From: Sutcliffiella horikoshii
GTDB taxonomy: Bacteria; Bacillota; Bacilli; Bacillales; Bacillaceae_I
Direction: 5' to 3'
DNA length: 64,000 nucleotides
Assembly (NCBI GenBank): GCA_001636495.1
Contig: KV440964.1
Span: forward strand, 3,922,666 to 3,986,665
In this document: piece by piece, positions 42,141 to 51,505 of the stretch
Layout: every line of letters starts with the position of its first letter
Numbering within the stretch: position 1 is the stretch's first letter
Notes under the pieces: model-generated
Told to the model about the DNA's origin: nothing
The model's input: only the letters and a program-made list of their open reading frames with translations
The model's database searches: none
Program-made: the position numbers and the translations under genes

Positions 42141-43550
42141 CTATTGAGAAACACCCTTGCGCTGCATTTCTCCCCAACCTCTCTTCTTCCTTAACACATC
42201 CACTATGCCTTGACACCTCCAAATAACCGTTAAGGGCCTGTACCAGATGGTTTCTGTTAAGGAATATAGGAATAATACAACAATATGCCTTGCTTTTGGA
42301 TATCGTTTTAGACTCCACTCTTCCATCAATACAGCCAACATGGAATAGATGGAACCGTAAATGACAAAGAGCAGGAAAAGGAGCAACGCCAACTCTTCAT
42401 AAATTCCGCCAAGAAAAAAGGATAGGATGATAAATAAATAACCCGCCAATTCCACCACTGGTCCTAGAAATTCAATTAGAATAAAATAAGGCATCGATAC
42501 CATTCCAATCGAACCGTATTTTGGATTGAATGCCATGGAACGATGTATCCACAAGCTTTCAAATAAACCCCTGTGCCATCTGTTTCTCTGTCTTTTTAAA
42601 GAGGTCATCTCTTCCGGAGCTTCTGTCCAGCATACAGGATCTGCTACATATACAATTTTCTTATTCGACTTTTTTTCCTTCACATGCCTATGCAGCCTGA
42701 CGACCAGTTCCATATCCTCTCCCACTGTATGGGAGTATCCACCTGCATCTATGACCCATTTTTTCGAAAAGACACCGAATGCGCCTGATACTATCAGTAA
42801 CAAATTGTGTCTGCTCAGCCCAATCCGCCCCACCAAAAAGGCTCGCAAGTACTCAATGACTTGCATGATGACCAAAGGATTTGCTGAAAGCCCTACCTTT
42901 ATGATTGAACCGTTTTCTATATGAGAACCGTTGGCAATCCTCACACTTCCCCCTGAAGCAATGACATCCCCATCAGAATCGATGATCGGTTTCATTACTT
43001 TCAAAAATGCGTCCCTTTCTAAAATGGAATCCCCATCGACTGAGCAAAAATAAGGATAGGAGCAAAGGTTTATGCCCGTATTCAAAGCATCCGACTTTCC
43101 ACCATTCTCTTTATCTATCACATATAAATAGTCAATAGTTGAAGACTGATAGATGGCTCTTACTTCTTTTGTGATCAGCTTTTGCTTCACTATCTTCTTT
43201 ATCTTTTTCAATTGGAATTCCTCGATAAGCTTATCCATCGTGTCATCTTTCGAACCGTCATTTATCACAATGATTTCATATTGAGGATATTCAATGCTGA
43301 GCAGGGATCTTACAGATGCAATAATCCCAAGTGATTCATTATAGGCCGGTACCAATATGGACAGTGGCTTAGAATAACTTACATCAAGCAAGTCTTCATA
43401 TGGCTCTGTTGCATCCAACTGGTAGTTCTTCCTAACCTGGAACAATGAAACCAGCAGCATGAACAAATAAAATACTATTACAAATCCCATATAAGCAACG
43501 ACAAACCACCCAATCCCTTTTAAGAGAGTATATAAAATATTAATGTCCAC
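42141..43550 (-). CDS. Membrane GT2 glycosyltransferase, processive type
   Basis: A 469-residue protein. One N-terminal helix (about 5-30) precedes a family 2 catalytic domain: SILVPAYNES, VINDGSKDDT, the DxD-like SVDGDSIL near residue 168, the acceptor-site GEDMELVVRL and the QRNRWHRG motif near 321; three to four C-terminal helices follow. This motif set (D, DxD, ED, QxxRW) is that of IcaA/HasA/BcsA-type polysaccharide synthases. The GTG at 43550 has AAGGAGG 8 nt upstream, and the gene overlaps the HEAT gene end by 11 bp. It likely polymerises and exports an extracellular polysaccharide. Confidence 0.9.
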   Translation of the reverse strand: MDINILYTLLKGIGWFVVAYMGFVIVFYLFMLLVSLFQVRKNYQLDATEPYEDLLDVSYSKPLSILVPAYNESLGIIASVRSLLSIEYPQYEIIVINDGSKDDTMDKLIEEFQLKKIKKIVKQKLITKEVRAIYQSSTIDYLYVIDKENGGKSDALNTGINLCSYPYFCSVDGDSILERDAFLKVMKPIIDSDGDVIASGGSVRIANGSHIENGSIIKVGLSANPLVIMQVIEYLRAFLVGRIGLSRHNLLLIVSGAFGVFSKKWVIDAGGYSHTVGEDMELVVRLHRHVKEKKSNKKIVYVADPVCWTEAPEEMTSLKRQRNRWHRGLFESLWIHRSMAFNPKYGSIGMVSMPYFILIEFLGPVVELAGYLFIILSFFLGGIYEELALLLFLLFVIYGSIYSMLAVLMEEWSLKRYPKARHIVVLFLYSLTETIWYRPLTVIWRCQGIVDVLRKKRGWGEMQRKGVSQ

Positions 43551-44601
43551 GCCTTTCCCCTCCTTTATAGAGCCATTCCTCGGCCATATCTCTTGCATAA
43601 CGGTCTGGGGATGTTTCATAGACCTGGCGAAGAAGGTCTGCTCCTCCTTCAATAGCCATAATTGATTTTGCGGCATTATTGCGGACATCAAAATTCGAAT
43701 CACTCAGGAACTCCGTCAAAATGGAGAAACTTTCTTTTAGATTAGTCCTGCCGAGAAGCTTACTGAGCATTAGCCGCTCTTCCCATGTATTCTTGGGTGA
43801 ATGAACCTGTTCCATACGTTTCAGGATCCCAGAGTAACCCAACTCATTCATCGCTTTAAGAATTCGGATTTTCTTTTCCCCTGACGCACTGTCCAACTGC
43901 GCCTCAAGAAAAGCAAGATACTCCCTCTTCCCATCAATCCCTATCATATCAAGCACAGGTAACTGGATATATTCAGGAAACTCTTTCAAACGGGTGACCA
44001 TCGTATGAAACTGACCCTCTGTCATCACGCCCAACAGCGAACGATACATAAATTCAGAAAGCCGCCACTGCGGTTCTCTAAGTAAATCTTCCCATTGGGT
44101 TGCTTGAAAACAGACCAATATCTTTAATAACTGTCTTCTCTCTTCCACAGAAAGTTTGCGAGATTGAAAGGTACCAAGCAGGAATGGAACCATTCCTTTC
44201 ATATGAAAATCCTCGATTGCATAGAGACTATTCATCCTGATGCTCCAGCGATAATGAAGAAGGTTCCGCTTATAAACCTCGCTAAAATGGGTTTCTGCAA
44301 AAAGGGCGATTCTCTCCTGCACCTCATCCCCCTGTACCACATCGGCAAAATCACTGAACAATTCTTCCATCGCTTTTCTTTGTTGACCCTTCCATTCTTG
44401 TTCAAGAATGACATTACTTCTCCGGTATAAAAATTCGAATACCTTAGCCCTTAGTTCTTCTTTATTCTGCTCGTTTTTTTCACGCAGCCTGTTCTGCATC
44501 AATTTTGTGACAATCATATATAAAAATAAAACGGAAAGCACGATAAAGAAAGATAGAATAATAACAAGCACAATGTATAAAAGATTATTTACCAATGTCA
44601 C
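43540..44601 (-). CDS. Membrane-anchored HEAT-repeat protein
   Basis: A 353-residue protein with one N-terminal membrane helix (about 8-32) and a cytosolic domain of alpha-helical repeats. The clearest HEAT units are at the C-terminus (SILTEFLSDSNFDVRNNAAKS and the following DLLRQVYETSP). HEAT arrays usually scaffold protein partners. It sits between the GGDEF protein and the glycosyltransferase, overlapping both (4 bp and 11 bp), so it may link the c-di-GMP or phospho-signal to the synthase. Exact role unknown. Confidence 0.82.
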   Translation of the reverse strand: MTLVNNLLYIVLVIILSFFIVLSVLFLYMIVTKLMQNRLREKNEQNKEELRAKVFEFLYRRSNVILEQEWKGQQRKAMEELFSDFADVVQGDEVQERIALFAETHFSEVYKRNLLHYRWSIRMNSLYAIEDFHMKGMVPFLLGTFQSRKLSVEERRQLLKILVCFQATQWEDLLREPQWRLSEFMYRSLLGVMTEGQFHTMVTRLKEFPEYIQLPVLDMIGIDGKREYLAFLEAQLDSASGEKKIRILKAMNELGYSGILKRMEQVHSPKNTWEERLMLSKLLGRTNLKESFSILTEFLSDSNFDVRNNAAKSIMAIEGGADLLRQVYETSPDRYARDMAEEWLYKGGERRGH

Positions 44602-46184
44602 ATCCCCCGCTTAATCAGATGCTGAAGCCTTGCTTCCACCTCAAGGAGTTTAAAGGGTTTTGTCACATAATCATCCGCGCCAAGCTGCAAGGCTTTTTGT
44701 ATATCTCTTTCACTTTTCCTTGACGTTAACATCATTACTTTAAACAGGTCATGGCGCCTTTCTGCACGAAGCTTCTGCAATACCTCCAACCCATCCATTT
44801 TCGGCATCATCCCATCAAGAATGATGACATATCTGTCCTCACTCTGTAGCCACTCCGATTGTAAAAAGCTCATTCCATCTGCAAAAACTTCTATTTCAAT
44901 GGCCCTGTTGGCAGGAAGAGACAGTTGCCCAATCACTTCTGAAAGCATCATCCTTACAATTTCATCATCGTCAACAATCGCGACCTTGACCTTTTGTACG
45001 ACTGCCTCTTGACTCCCTTCATATATCTCCACTCTTGCCTTGCCCTTATTTTTCGCTTCATAAAGCGCCTTATCCGCCCGCTCCATGACCCTTTCCAATG
45101 ACAAACCTTCCTCCGTCACCTGTACGACTCCTCCAGAAAAAGAACAGGAAAAATATCCTTGCTCCGCATGAAAATGTAGCTTCATGAAGCTCTCCAGAAG
45201 ACGTCCGACAAGCTTTTCCGCCTGCTCCTTGGTTGTATTCGGCAACAACATGGCAAACTCTTCGCCTCCGTACCTTGCAAAAACATCACCCGATCGCATA
45301 TGTTTCTTCATGTGTCCTGCAAGCCCCTTCAGCACCTCATCACCAACCACATGGCCATATGTATCATTTACCTGCTTAAAATGATCAAGATCGATTACTC
45401 CTACACTAAAAGACTCACTCACTCTTGAAAGGTTTGCCTGTAATTTAGAGAAGAATGAATGGAAATACTTCCGGTTATATGCCTTCGTCAGTTCATCCAT
45501 CAGCAACAATTCATCATACTGCTTCTTTCTCCCCACTTGCCTTGAGATCCTTACATCAAACTCTTCTAAATCAAACGGTTTGGAAATAAAATCATCCGCT
45601 CCTGCGCGGTATGCGTCCAACCGGTTTTCCCTATCACCATCGGCGCTAATCACCATAACCGGCGTCAGCATTTGCTGACCACTTGTTTGAAGCCGTTCCA
45701 ACAAATGCAGCCCATTTTCATCTCTCAAGCCATCATCTAATATCAGGCAATCAGGTTTAACATCATAAAATGTATCAATCGACTTATCGACATCCGTACT
45801 GACCAATACATGAAAGGACCTGCTCTCAAGGTATTCTTTCCATTCCACAAGTAAAGAAGCATCAGCATCTGCTATGAGGATCCTTGGTTGTTCTGTCATT
45901 AATTCCGTAGGCGTGTTAACTTTTTGACAATAGGCGATGACATCTTGCAAGAATGATTGGCACTCCACCCATTGCCATAATCTCTTTTCCGAACCATCAA
46001 TTTTCTCATATAATGCTTCTGTCACATTCCCTAGCTCATCCAACCCCACTGTCCTCGCAGTTCCTTTAATAGAATGAACAAACCGATACACTTCTTCATG
46101 TGGAATATCGCTGGCGCTACTTCCCCACTGATTTACTTGACTCAATATGTTCGTAATCAATTTCGTTTTATATTTATCCAACAA
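44598..46184 (-). CDS. Hpt-REC-GGDEF-REC diguanylate cyclase
   Basis: A 528-residue signalling protein. The order is Hpt domain (about 1-95) with FVHSIKGTARTVGL (phospho-His near 36), receiver 1 (about 110-235) with CLILDDGLRD, GGDEF domain (about 245-405) with the active site YGGEEF near 307 and an RxxD inhibitory site five residues before it (RSGD), and receiver 2 (about 415-528) with IILDGMMPKMDG and DDYVTKPF. It should make c-di-GMP and feed back through its I-site. The start is taken as TTG at 46184 with GAAGGG 7 nt upstream; TTG 46181 is equally possible. First gene of the five-gene cluster. Confidence 0.92.
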   Translation of the reverse strand: MLDKYKTKLITNILSQVNQWGSSASDIPHEEVYRFVHSIKGTARTVGLDELGNVTEALYEKIDGSEKRLWQWVECQSFLQDVIAYCQKVNTPTELMTEQPRILIADADASLLVEWKEYLESRSFHVLVSTDVDKSIDTFYDVKPDCLILDDGLRDENGLHLLERLQTSGQQMLTPVMVISADGDRENRLDAYRAGADDFISKPFDLEEFDVRISRQVGRKKQYDELLLMDELTKAYNRKYFHSFFSKLQANLSRVSESFSVGVIDLDHFKQVNDTYGHVVGDEVLKGLAGHMKKHMRSGDVFARYGGEEFAMLLPNTTKEQAEKLVGRLLESFMKLHFHAEQGYFSCSFSGGVVQVTEEGLSLERVMERADKALYEAKNKGKARVEIYEGSQEAVVQKVKVAIVDDDEIVRMMLSEVIGQLSLPANRAIEIEVFADGMSFLQSEWLQSEDRYVIILDGMMPKMDGLEVLQKLRAERRHDLFKVMMLTSRKSERDIQKALQLGADDYVTKPFKLLEVEARLQHLIKRGM

Positions 46185-46315
46185 AAAACAACCCTTCAAT
46201 GAGGCAACCTGAACGATTATACCTCTTATTTCCAATACACTATTACAATTATAAAGATGTATGTTAACCATGTCATGAATATTTTTCAGGATTTACTCCT
46301 TCAAAAACAAAGAGA

Positions 46316-46341
46316 GTGCCACTTCATTGGAGAAGTGGCAC
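46316..46341 (-). terminator. Terminator after rlmD
   Basis: GTGCCACTTC (46316-46325) pairs perfectly with GAAGTGGCAC (46332-46341), 7 nt past the rlmD stop, with a T-rich stretch on the minus strand. Confidence 0.75.
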
Positions 46342-46347
46342 CTAGTT

Positions 46348-47754
46348 TTAATGGTTATTTTTTACAAATTTAACAACACACTCAACATGAGCAGTCTGAG
46401 GGAACATATCCACAGGCTGGATCCAATCCACTTTATATTTTTTGCTTAAGAACTGAATATCTTTCGCAAGTGTGGATGGATTACAGGAAACATAAACAAA
46501 ATTCTTCGGTTCTACGTCAAGAACAGTCTTCATGAAGGTTTCGTCCAGTCCTGTACGTGGAGGATCCACTACAATCGTGTCCGGTCTCCAACCTTCTTTA
46601 ACCCATCTGGGCAGCCATTTCTCTGCTTTACCTGCAACATATTTCATGTTGGTATAACCATGGCGTTTGGCGTTTTCCTTCGCGTCCTCGATCGATTCTG
46701 CAATGGTGTCCATACCCCGAACCTCTCCAGCACCTTCTGCCAGCCAAAGCCCGATGGTTCCGACTCCACAGTATGCATCTACGACTTTTTCTTTTCCAGT
46801 CAATTGTGCCGCTTCTTTCACCAAGTCATAAAGCTTAACAGTCTGTACAGGGTTGAGCTGGAAGAATGCGCGTGCGCTCAGCTCAAACGATACATCTCCA
46901 AGCGTCTCCTGAATTACTTTTTCTCCACTTAAGTGAATTGTTTCTTCCCCGAAAATAAGGGAGGTCTTTTTGCCGTTCACATTTTGAATGATGCTCTTCA
47001 CTTTTGGCAGGCGTTTCTGAATCTCTTCCACCACCAGATGTTTACGAGGTAACTTCTCCTCTGTGGTAATCAGAACAACTTGGATTTCCCCTGTGGAAAA
47101 TCCTACTCTTGTCATGATGGTGCGGACGGATGGTTGCCCTTTTTTCTCATTTTGAACAGGTATGTTGAAATCCTGAAGAATCTTTTTGACGGTGTTGGTA
47201 ACTTCCGTTGTAGCACTGTGTTGGACGATACAGTTATCAATATCAATCAATTTGTGCGAGTTTGCCCCGTAAAGCCCTGCGATGACTTTTTCCTTCTGCT
47301 TGCCGACCTGGAACTGGCTTTTGTTCCGGTAGTACCATGGATCTTCCATTCCGATTGTCGGCTTGATGTCGAGTTTATCCACATTCAGCTTTGTATGACG
47401 TTCTAGGGACTGTATGACAATATCGCGTTTCAGTGTCAGCTGTTGCTCATATTTAAGATGCTGCAGCTGACAGCCTCCGCATTGCTCGTAGATCGGGCAT
47501 GGGGGTGTGGTGCGGTGCGGAGACTTGCTTCTGAATTTCTTAATTTTCGCTTCCGCAAACTTGTTTTTGACATCTGTCACTTCGGCTACGACCACTTCTT
47601 CTGGCAGTGCTCCCGGGACAAATACAACTTGCTTTTTAAAATAGCCCACACCTTCTCCGTTAATTCCAAGACGCTTGATGGTTAATGGGAAGGTCTGGCC
47701 CACTTTCATATCGACACTAGATTGTTGCTTGTTATATGGTTTCTTCGTTTTCAT
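46348..47754 (-). CDS. rlmD: 23S rRNA (uracil-5-)-methyltransferase RlmD/RlmCD type
   Basis: A 468-residue TrmA-family RNA methyltransferase. The N-terminal TRAM domain (about 20-75) binds RNA; a 4Fe-4S cluster is expected at [15 protein letters not shown]; the SAM-binding core contains [15 protein letters not shown], and the catalytic loop [10 protein letters not shown] and [10 protein letters not shown] carries the nucleophilic Cys. It methylates uridine in 23S rRNA. The start overlaps the stop of the upstream glycosylase by 4 bp, an arrangement also seen for B. subtilis yfjO/yfjP as I recall it. A hairpin terminator follows. Confidence 0.92.
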   Translation of the reverse strand: MKTKKPYNKQQSSVDMKVGQTFPLTIKRLGINGEGVGYFKKQVVFVPGALPEEVVVAEVTDVKNKFAEAKIKKFRSKSPHRTTPPCPIYEQCGGCQLQHLKYEQQLTLKRDIVIQSLERHTKLNVDKLDIKPTIGMEDPWYYRNKSQFQVGKQKEKVIAGLYGANSHKLIDIDNCIVQHSATTEVTNTVKKILQDFNIPVQNEKKGQPSVRTIMTRVGFSTGEIQVVLITTEEKLPRKHLVVEEIQKRLPKVKSIIQNVNGKKTSLIFGEETIHLSGEKVIQETLGDVSFELSARAFFQLNPVQTVKLYDLVKEAAQLTGKEKVVDAYCGVGTIGLWLAEGAGEVRGMDTIAESIEDAKENAKRHGYTNMKYVAGKAEKWLPRWVKEGWRPDTIVVDPPRTGLDETFMKTVLDVEPKNFVYVSCNPSTLAKDIQFLSKKYKVDWIQPVDMFPQTAHVECVVKFVKNNH

Positions 47755-48632
47755 TTTACTAACTCCTCAGCTTGCGGTTCGATGCTTCTCCAAAGATAAA
47801 GGGAGGCATAGCTTAAATATGGTTCCCAGTCCTTGCTCCATTCCTGCATCTGCAGGTGGGTTGGTTTTTGGTCGAGTCCTTTTAGTTTTTTTAAGGCATT
47901 CTGGATGCCAATATCTGCGATTGGAAAAAGATTTGGCCTTCCGAGTCCAAACAGAAGCAAGTTCTGGACTGTCCATGGGCCGATCCCTCTTACTTTTACT
48001 AGTTCTTTCAGTATCTCTTCATCCGTTTTTAAGCGCAGATCGTATAGCGGCAATTCTCCATCTGCTATCAGTTTGGATGTATCTATAATATATTCCGCTT
48101 TGCGGCGGCTCATTTTCAGTTCGGTGATTTGTTCGTAATCGAGTTTTGCGACGTCCGCAGGCTTTGGATAAAACCAGACGCCTTCTTTTTCAAAACCAAA
48201 TGTATGCACAAAACGCTGTGTCAACGTGTGCGCGAATTTCATGTTGACCTGTTGATGGATGATGCATTTCATCAGACAGTGGTACAGATCGAAATCCAGA
48301 ACAAGCGGCGTTCCTTCATGCTCTTGGAAAATGTTTTTGAGATCTGTTGTGGCAAAATGATCGGCGATGTCATGGAGCGGCTTGTCCCATTGAAATATGG
48401 ATTTGATATGATAAACTTCTTTGTCCGTTAGCTCTGCAGAACTCGTTAATTGGAAGCTCGGCTTCTGCTTCGTCCCTGTCGCTTTGACTTTTACAACAAT
48501 CGGTGTTTCTCCTTGGTAGATCGGGACTTTAACCGCGCGTTCATTTTGATTGATGACCATTAAAGGGTCAATGGATAAACGTTGCAATACTCTGTCAAAA
48601 TCGTATGGTCCATCTATCTTTATTTTAACCAA
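47751..48632 (-). CDS. AlkA-type DNA-3-methyladenine glycosylase
   Basis: A base-excision repair enzyme of about 293 residues. The HhH-GPD core spans about 120-285: [26 protein letters not shown], the hairpin [17 protein letters not shown], and the catalytic [16 protein letters not shown] with its Asp. The N-terminal domain ([15 protein letters not shown]) matches the AlkA N-terminal fold. It excises alkylated purines from DNA. The TTG at 48632 is preferred for ribosome binding site distance; a GTG at 48641 is possible. Coupled to rlmD. Confidence 0.9.
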   Translation of the reverse strand: MVKIKIDGPYDFDRVLQRLSIDPLMVINQNERAVKVPIYQGETPIVVKVKATGTKQKPSFQLTSSAELTDKEVYHIKSIFQWDKPLHDIADHFATTDLKNIFQEHEGTPLVLDFDLYHCLMKCIIHQQVNMKFAHTLTQRFVHTFGFEKEGVWFYPKPADVAKLDYEQITELKMSRRKAEYIIDTSKLIADGELPLYDLRLKTDEEILKELVKVRGIGPWTVQNLLLFGLGRPNLFPIADIGIQNALKKLKGLDQKPTHLQMQEWSKDWEPYLSYASLYLWRSIEPQAEELVK

Positions 48633-48733
48633 CTTCCCCACCGTCCTTCATTTACTGTCCCAATTATAACGGCTTTCTGTTGTGTTGCCAAACTCGGGAA
48701 ATGGAAAGATCAATATGTGGGAAAGGGGACACC

Positions 48734-48766
48734 AAAAAACTCCTTTGCTAAAGGGCGAAGGAGTCA
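48734..48766 (-). terminator. Terminator overlapping the end of pdaA
   Basis: ACTCCTTTGC pairs with GCGAAGGAGT (one mismatch) and runs into a T tract on the minus strand. The stem reaches the stop codon. Confidence 0.7.
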
Positions 48767-49579
48767 GTTTTCTTGTATAAGCAATATCGGATTGGGGATA
48801 GTATGTTGTGCAGCGATATGATCCAGACTTTTAAATTCATATCCCTGCTTTTGAAGGTCATCAATCACTTTTTCCATCGCTTCGGCATTGTCCTTGGAAA
48901 CAGTGTGAAGCAACAGAATCGCTCCAGGATGAATTTGTGCCATGATGTTGTCATAGGAATATCTCCAGCCTTTTTGCTGGTCCGTGTACCAGTCCACATA
49001 TGCCAAAGACCAGAATACATGCTGATAGCCCATTTGATTGGCAAGCGCCAAGGTGCGATCACTGAACGTTCCTCTCGGCGGTCTCAAGTATGTCATATTA
49101 TCGAGTCCTGTAATGTTTTTGTACTCCTCTTTAATCATATCGAGCTCTTTTTTGAAGCGTACATCGTTTACTTGCGTCATATCAGGGTGATGCCAGCTGT
49201 GGTTTCCGACGATGTGTCCTTCGTTGACCATCCGCTTGACAAGATCAGGCTGGTCTTTCAGGTAATAGCCTGTTACAAAAAAGGCTGCGGGAACCTTTTT
49301 CTTTTTTAATACATCTAGAACTTTTTCGGTATATCCATTTTCGTAGCCATTATCAAAGGTAAGATATATTTCCTTTTTGTTGGTGTCGCCAAGGTAAAAT
49401 GCGTTGTGCTTTTTTAGTAGTTCATTGTATTTATGACCTGCATCTGGCGGCTCGTGGTTCTGGCTTTTTTTGAATCCCCAGTGCAGGGTGGTCGTGGAAT
49501 AGTTATCCGCCTGGCTCAGCTGCGGAATGAGAAATAGTGCAATAGTAGTAATCGTTAGGATGTTGAGCAGCTTTCGCAT
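48764..49579 (-). CDS. pdaA: Polysaccharide deacetylase PdaA (delta-lactam biosynthesis)
   Basis: A 271-residue exported NodB-type deacetylase. A signal peptide covers about 1-24 (ending LSQA). The family-typical TLHWGFKKSQNHEPP precedes the NodB domain, with IYLTFDNGYENG (catalytic Asp), VGNHSWHHPDM (metal His pair), YLRPPRGTFSD and ILLHTVSKDNAEAM. PdaA removes the acetyl group of muramic acid so that muramic delta-lactam forms in spore cortex, a step needed for germination. B. subtilis PdaA is about 263 residues. The ATG has AGGGAGGA 6 nt upstream. Confidence 0.9.
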   Translation of the reverse strand: MRKLLNILTITTIALFLIPQLSQADNYSTTTLHWGFKKSQNHEPPDAGHKYNELLKKHNAFYLGDTNKKEIYLTFDNGYENGYTEKVLDVLKKKKVPAAFFVTGYYLKDQPDLVKRMVNEGHIVGNHSWHHPDMTQVNDVRFKKELDMIKEEYKNITGLDNMTYLRPPRGTFSDRTLALANQMGYQHVFWSLAYVDWYTDQQKGWRYSYDNIMAQIHPGAILLLHTVSKDNAEAMEKVIDDLQKQGYEFKSLDHIAAQHTIPNPILLIQEN

Positions 49580-49720
49580 TAGTGGTCCTCCCTTCCATGT
49601 TTTGTGACTACTATTATGGTTCGTCTCGGTTGGTGTAATGATACGGTGCATTGTTTTCCAATTAGAGTTATTTTTTGGGAGAGTTTAATGGAGAATACGG
49701 AGTGATATATCTGGTTGTTG

Positions 49721-49890
49721 GGGTATCAAGACGACTCTTTGATTACCCTTGAAGCATCTTTTGGACTGTCTGGGGGCATCAGAAACACTCTTTGGTTACC
49801 CCTGATGCTTCTTTCGGACTGTCTTGGAGTATCAGAACGACTCTTTGGTTACCCCTGAAGCTTCTTTAGGTCTGTTTTGGGGGCATCAGA
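49721..49890. repeat. Tandem 53-bp hairpin array (family B), interrupted by an IS
   Basis: Units start at about 49724, 49777 and 49830, with a fourth partial copy at 49884. Each has a short arm with TCA(A/G) and a matching (T/C)TGA about 19 nt on; the fourth base and its partner change together (A-T in copy 1, G-C in copies 2 and 3). The arms of copy 2 are GCATCAG/CTGATGC. The conserved loop contains CTCTTTGRTTACCC. The partial copy ends at the left target duplication of the IS256-type element. This array plus the IS left end fills the gap after pdaA. Confidence 0.8.
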
Positions 49891-51390
49891 GATTAAGTCT
49901 ATATAATTGTGTAAAAAGAAAGGCCATTATCAATGTCCGTGTTACAATGTGTTCGACGAAAAACAACCACACACGGAGGCAATGATAATGACCAACATTA
50001 ATATTACTATAAATTTGGAACAACTTAAAGCCGAGGTAGAAAAAAGTTCTTTAGGATCGCCGGTAAAAGCATCTTTAGCCCTTGTATTGAATTCGCTTAT
50101 GGAGAAAGAAAGGGATGAATATATTAATGCTCTCTCTCACGAGAGAACGGATGACCGCAGAGGATATCGGAATGGCTACTATGAACGTGAATTAATTACT
50201 GGCACGGGCTCACTCACATTAAAGGTTCCCCGAACTCGTGATGGTGAATTTTCAACTTCTGTTTTTCAAAAGTATGAGCGATGCGAACAAGCTCTAATTC
50301 TTTCTATGATTGAGATGGTTGTAAATGGAGTCTCAACTCGTAAAGTTACCAAGATTGTAGAAGAACTGTGCGGAAAAAGTGTATCTAAATCACTAGTATC
50401 TAATCTCACTAAATCATTGGATCCAATAGTTAATGAGTGGAGAAACCGTCCATTAAACACCCATTATTATCCATACATATATGTTGATGCAATGTATATA
50501 AAAGTTCGTGAGAACGATAGGGTTGTTTCAAAAGGAGTACTTATAGCTTGCGGTGTAAACGAAGAAGGACATAGAGAGATTATTGGGTTAAGGGTTACCC
50601 ATGGGGAATCAGAAGATAGTTGGTCTAATTTCTTTGATCACTTAAAGTCAAGGGGGATACAATCACCTAAGATGGTGATTTCTGATGCACATGCAGGATT
50701 AGTGGCTGCTATAAAAGAATCCTTTTTAGGAACCTCTTGGCAAAGGTGTTGTGTTCATTTTCTTAGGAATATAATGGACTCCTTTCCTAAGAAAAACTCT
50801 TCAGAAGCAAAAACAGAACTCAAGGAAATCTTTAGAACATCCAACATTAAATTGAGCCGAGAACTGAAGAGCGACTTTATTGAGAAGTATTACGAAGTAA
50901 AAGGGTTTACTAAGGTAATTGAAACGTTGGATGCTGGGTTTGAAGATGCAATGCAGTTTCATTCTCAAAAAGCTGAACTTCATAAACACTTACGTACAAC
51001 CAATATGCTAGAAAGAGTAAATAGGGAAATAAGGAGAAGAGAAAGGGTAATTCAGATTTTCCCCAACGATCAATCTGCAATACGTATAATTGGATCTGTA
51101 CTGATGAAAATGGAGGAAGAATGGAGTAAGTCAAAGTATATACACCATATCTAAATAAAATAGTTTTTTAATTCCCTAAATGGAATTATGTGAACTGTCA
51201 CATTAATGATTGTTACTTAAATAAAAAAGCGTTTACATTGACTGGGCTATAAAAAGGAAAAATTTTACCCCCTAGGGGGTAAGGAATACACCCTAAACCT
51301 TTAAGACCAATACTTAAAAACCTAACCCCTTAACACATTTAGCATTAGATCTCATTGTAACTATTTTTACACATTAATATGGACTTGACT
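49891..51390 (+). mobile_element. IS256-family insertion sequence, complete
   Basis: An element of about 1500 bp. Imperfect terminal inverted repeats are visible: AAGTCTATATAATTGTGTAAAAA (49895-49917) and, on the other strand, AAGTCCATATTAATGTGTAAAAA (51386-51364), 20 of 23 matching. An 8-bp direct repeat GCATCAGA flanks it (49883-49890 and 51391-51398). It holds one intact transposase gene. The 3' non-coding part contains an 18-bp perfect palindrome TTACCCCCTAGGGGGTAA (51265-51282). Confidence 0.85.
49988..51154 (+). CDS. IS256-family transposase
   Basis: A 388-residue DDE transposase (Transposase_mut family). It has the RTDDRRGYRNGYYER zinc-finger-like DNA-binding region, LTLKVPRTRDGEF, and catalytic residues in YVDAMYIKVR (Asp near 166), MVISDAHAGL (Asp near 232) and MLERVNREIRRR (Glu near 340). 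The frame is intact, so the element may be active. The ATG at 49988 has GGAGG about 8 nt upstream. Confidence 0.95.
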   Translation: MTNINITINLEQLKAEVEKSSLGSPVKASLALVLNSLMEKERDEYINALSHERTDDRRGYRNGYYERELITGTGSLTLKVPRTRDGEFSTSVFQKYERCEQALILSMIEMVVNGVSTRKVTKIVEELCGKSVSKSLVSNLTKSLDPIVNEWRNRPLNTHYYPYIYVDAMYIKVRENDRVVSKGVLIACGVNEEGHREIIGLRVTHGESEDSWSNFFDHLKSRGIQSPKMVISDAHAGLVAAIKESFLGTSWQRCCVHFLRNIMDSFPKKNSSEAKTELKEIFRTSNIKLSRELKSDFIEKYYEVKGFTKVIETLDAGFEDAMQFHSQKAELHKHLRTTNMLERVNREIRRRERVIQIFPNDQSAIRIIGSVLMKMEEEWSKSKYIHHI

Positions 51391-51457
51391 GCATCAGAAC
51401 CAGCCCCTCTCCATAATCCCTTAAGGTACCTCACTCCAGCTACTCTTACCTTCTCCT

Positions 51458-51491
51458 CAAAAAAAACAACCCAACAATTACGTCAGGTTGC
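51458..51491 (-). terminator. Terminator after the fumarase gene
   Basis: CAACC pairs with GGTTG across a 15-nt loop with a run of eight T on the minus strand, just past the fumarase stop. Confidence 0.6.
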
Positions 51492-51505
51492 TCTTTCACT
51501 TAAAT

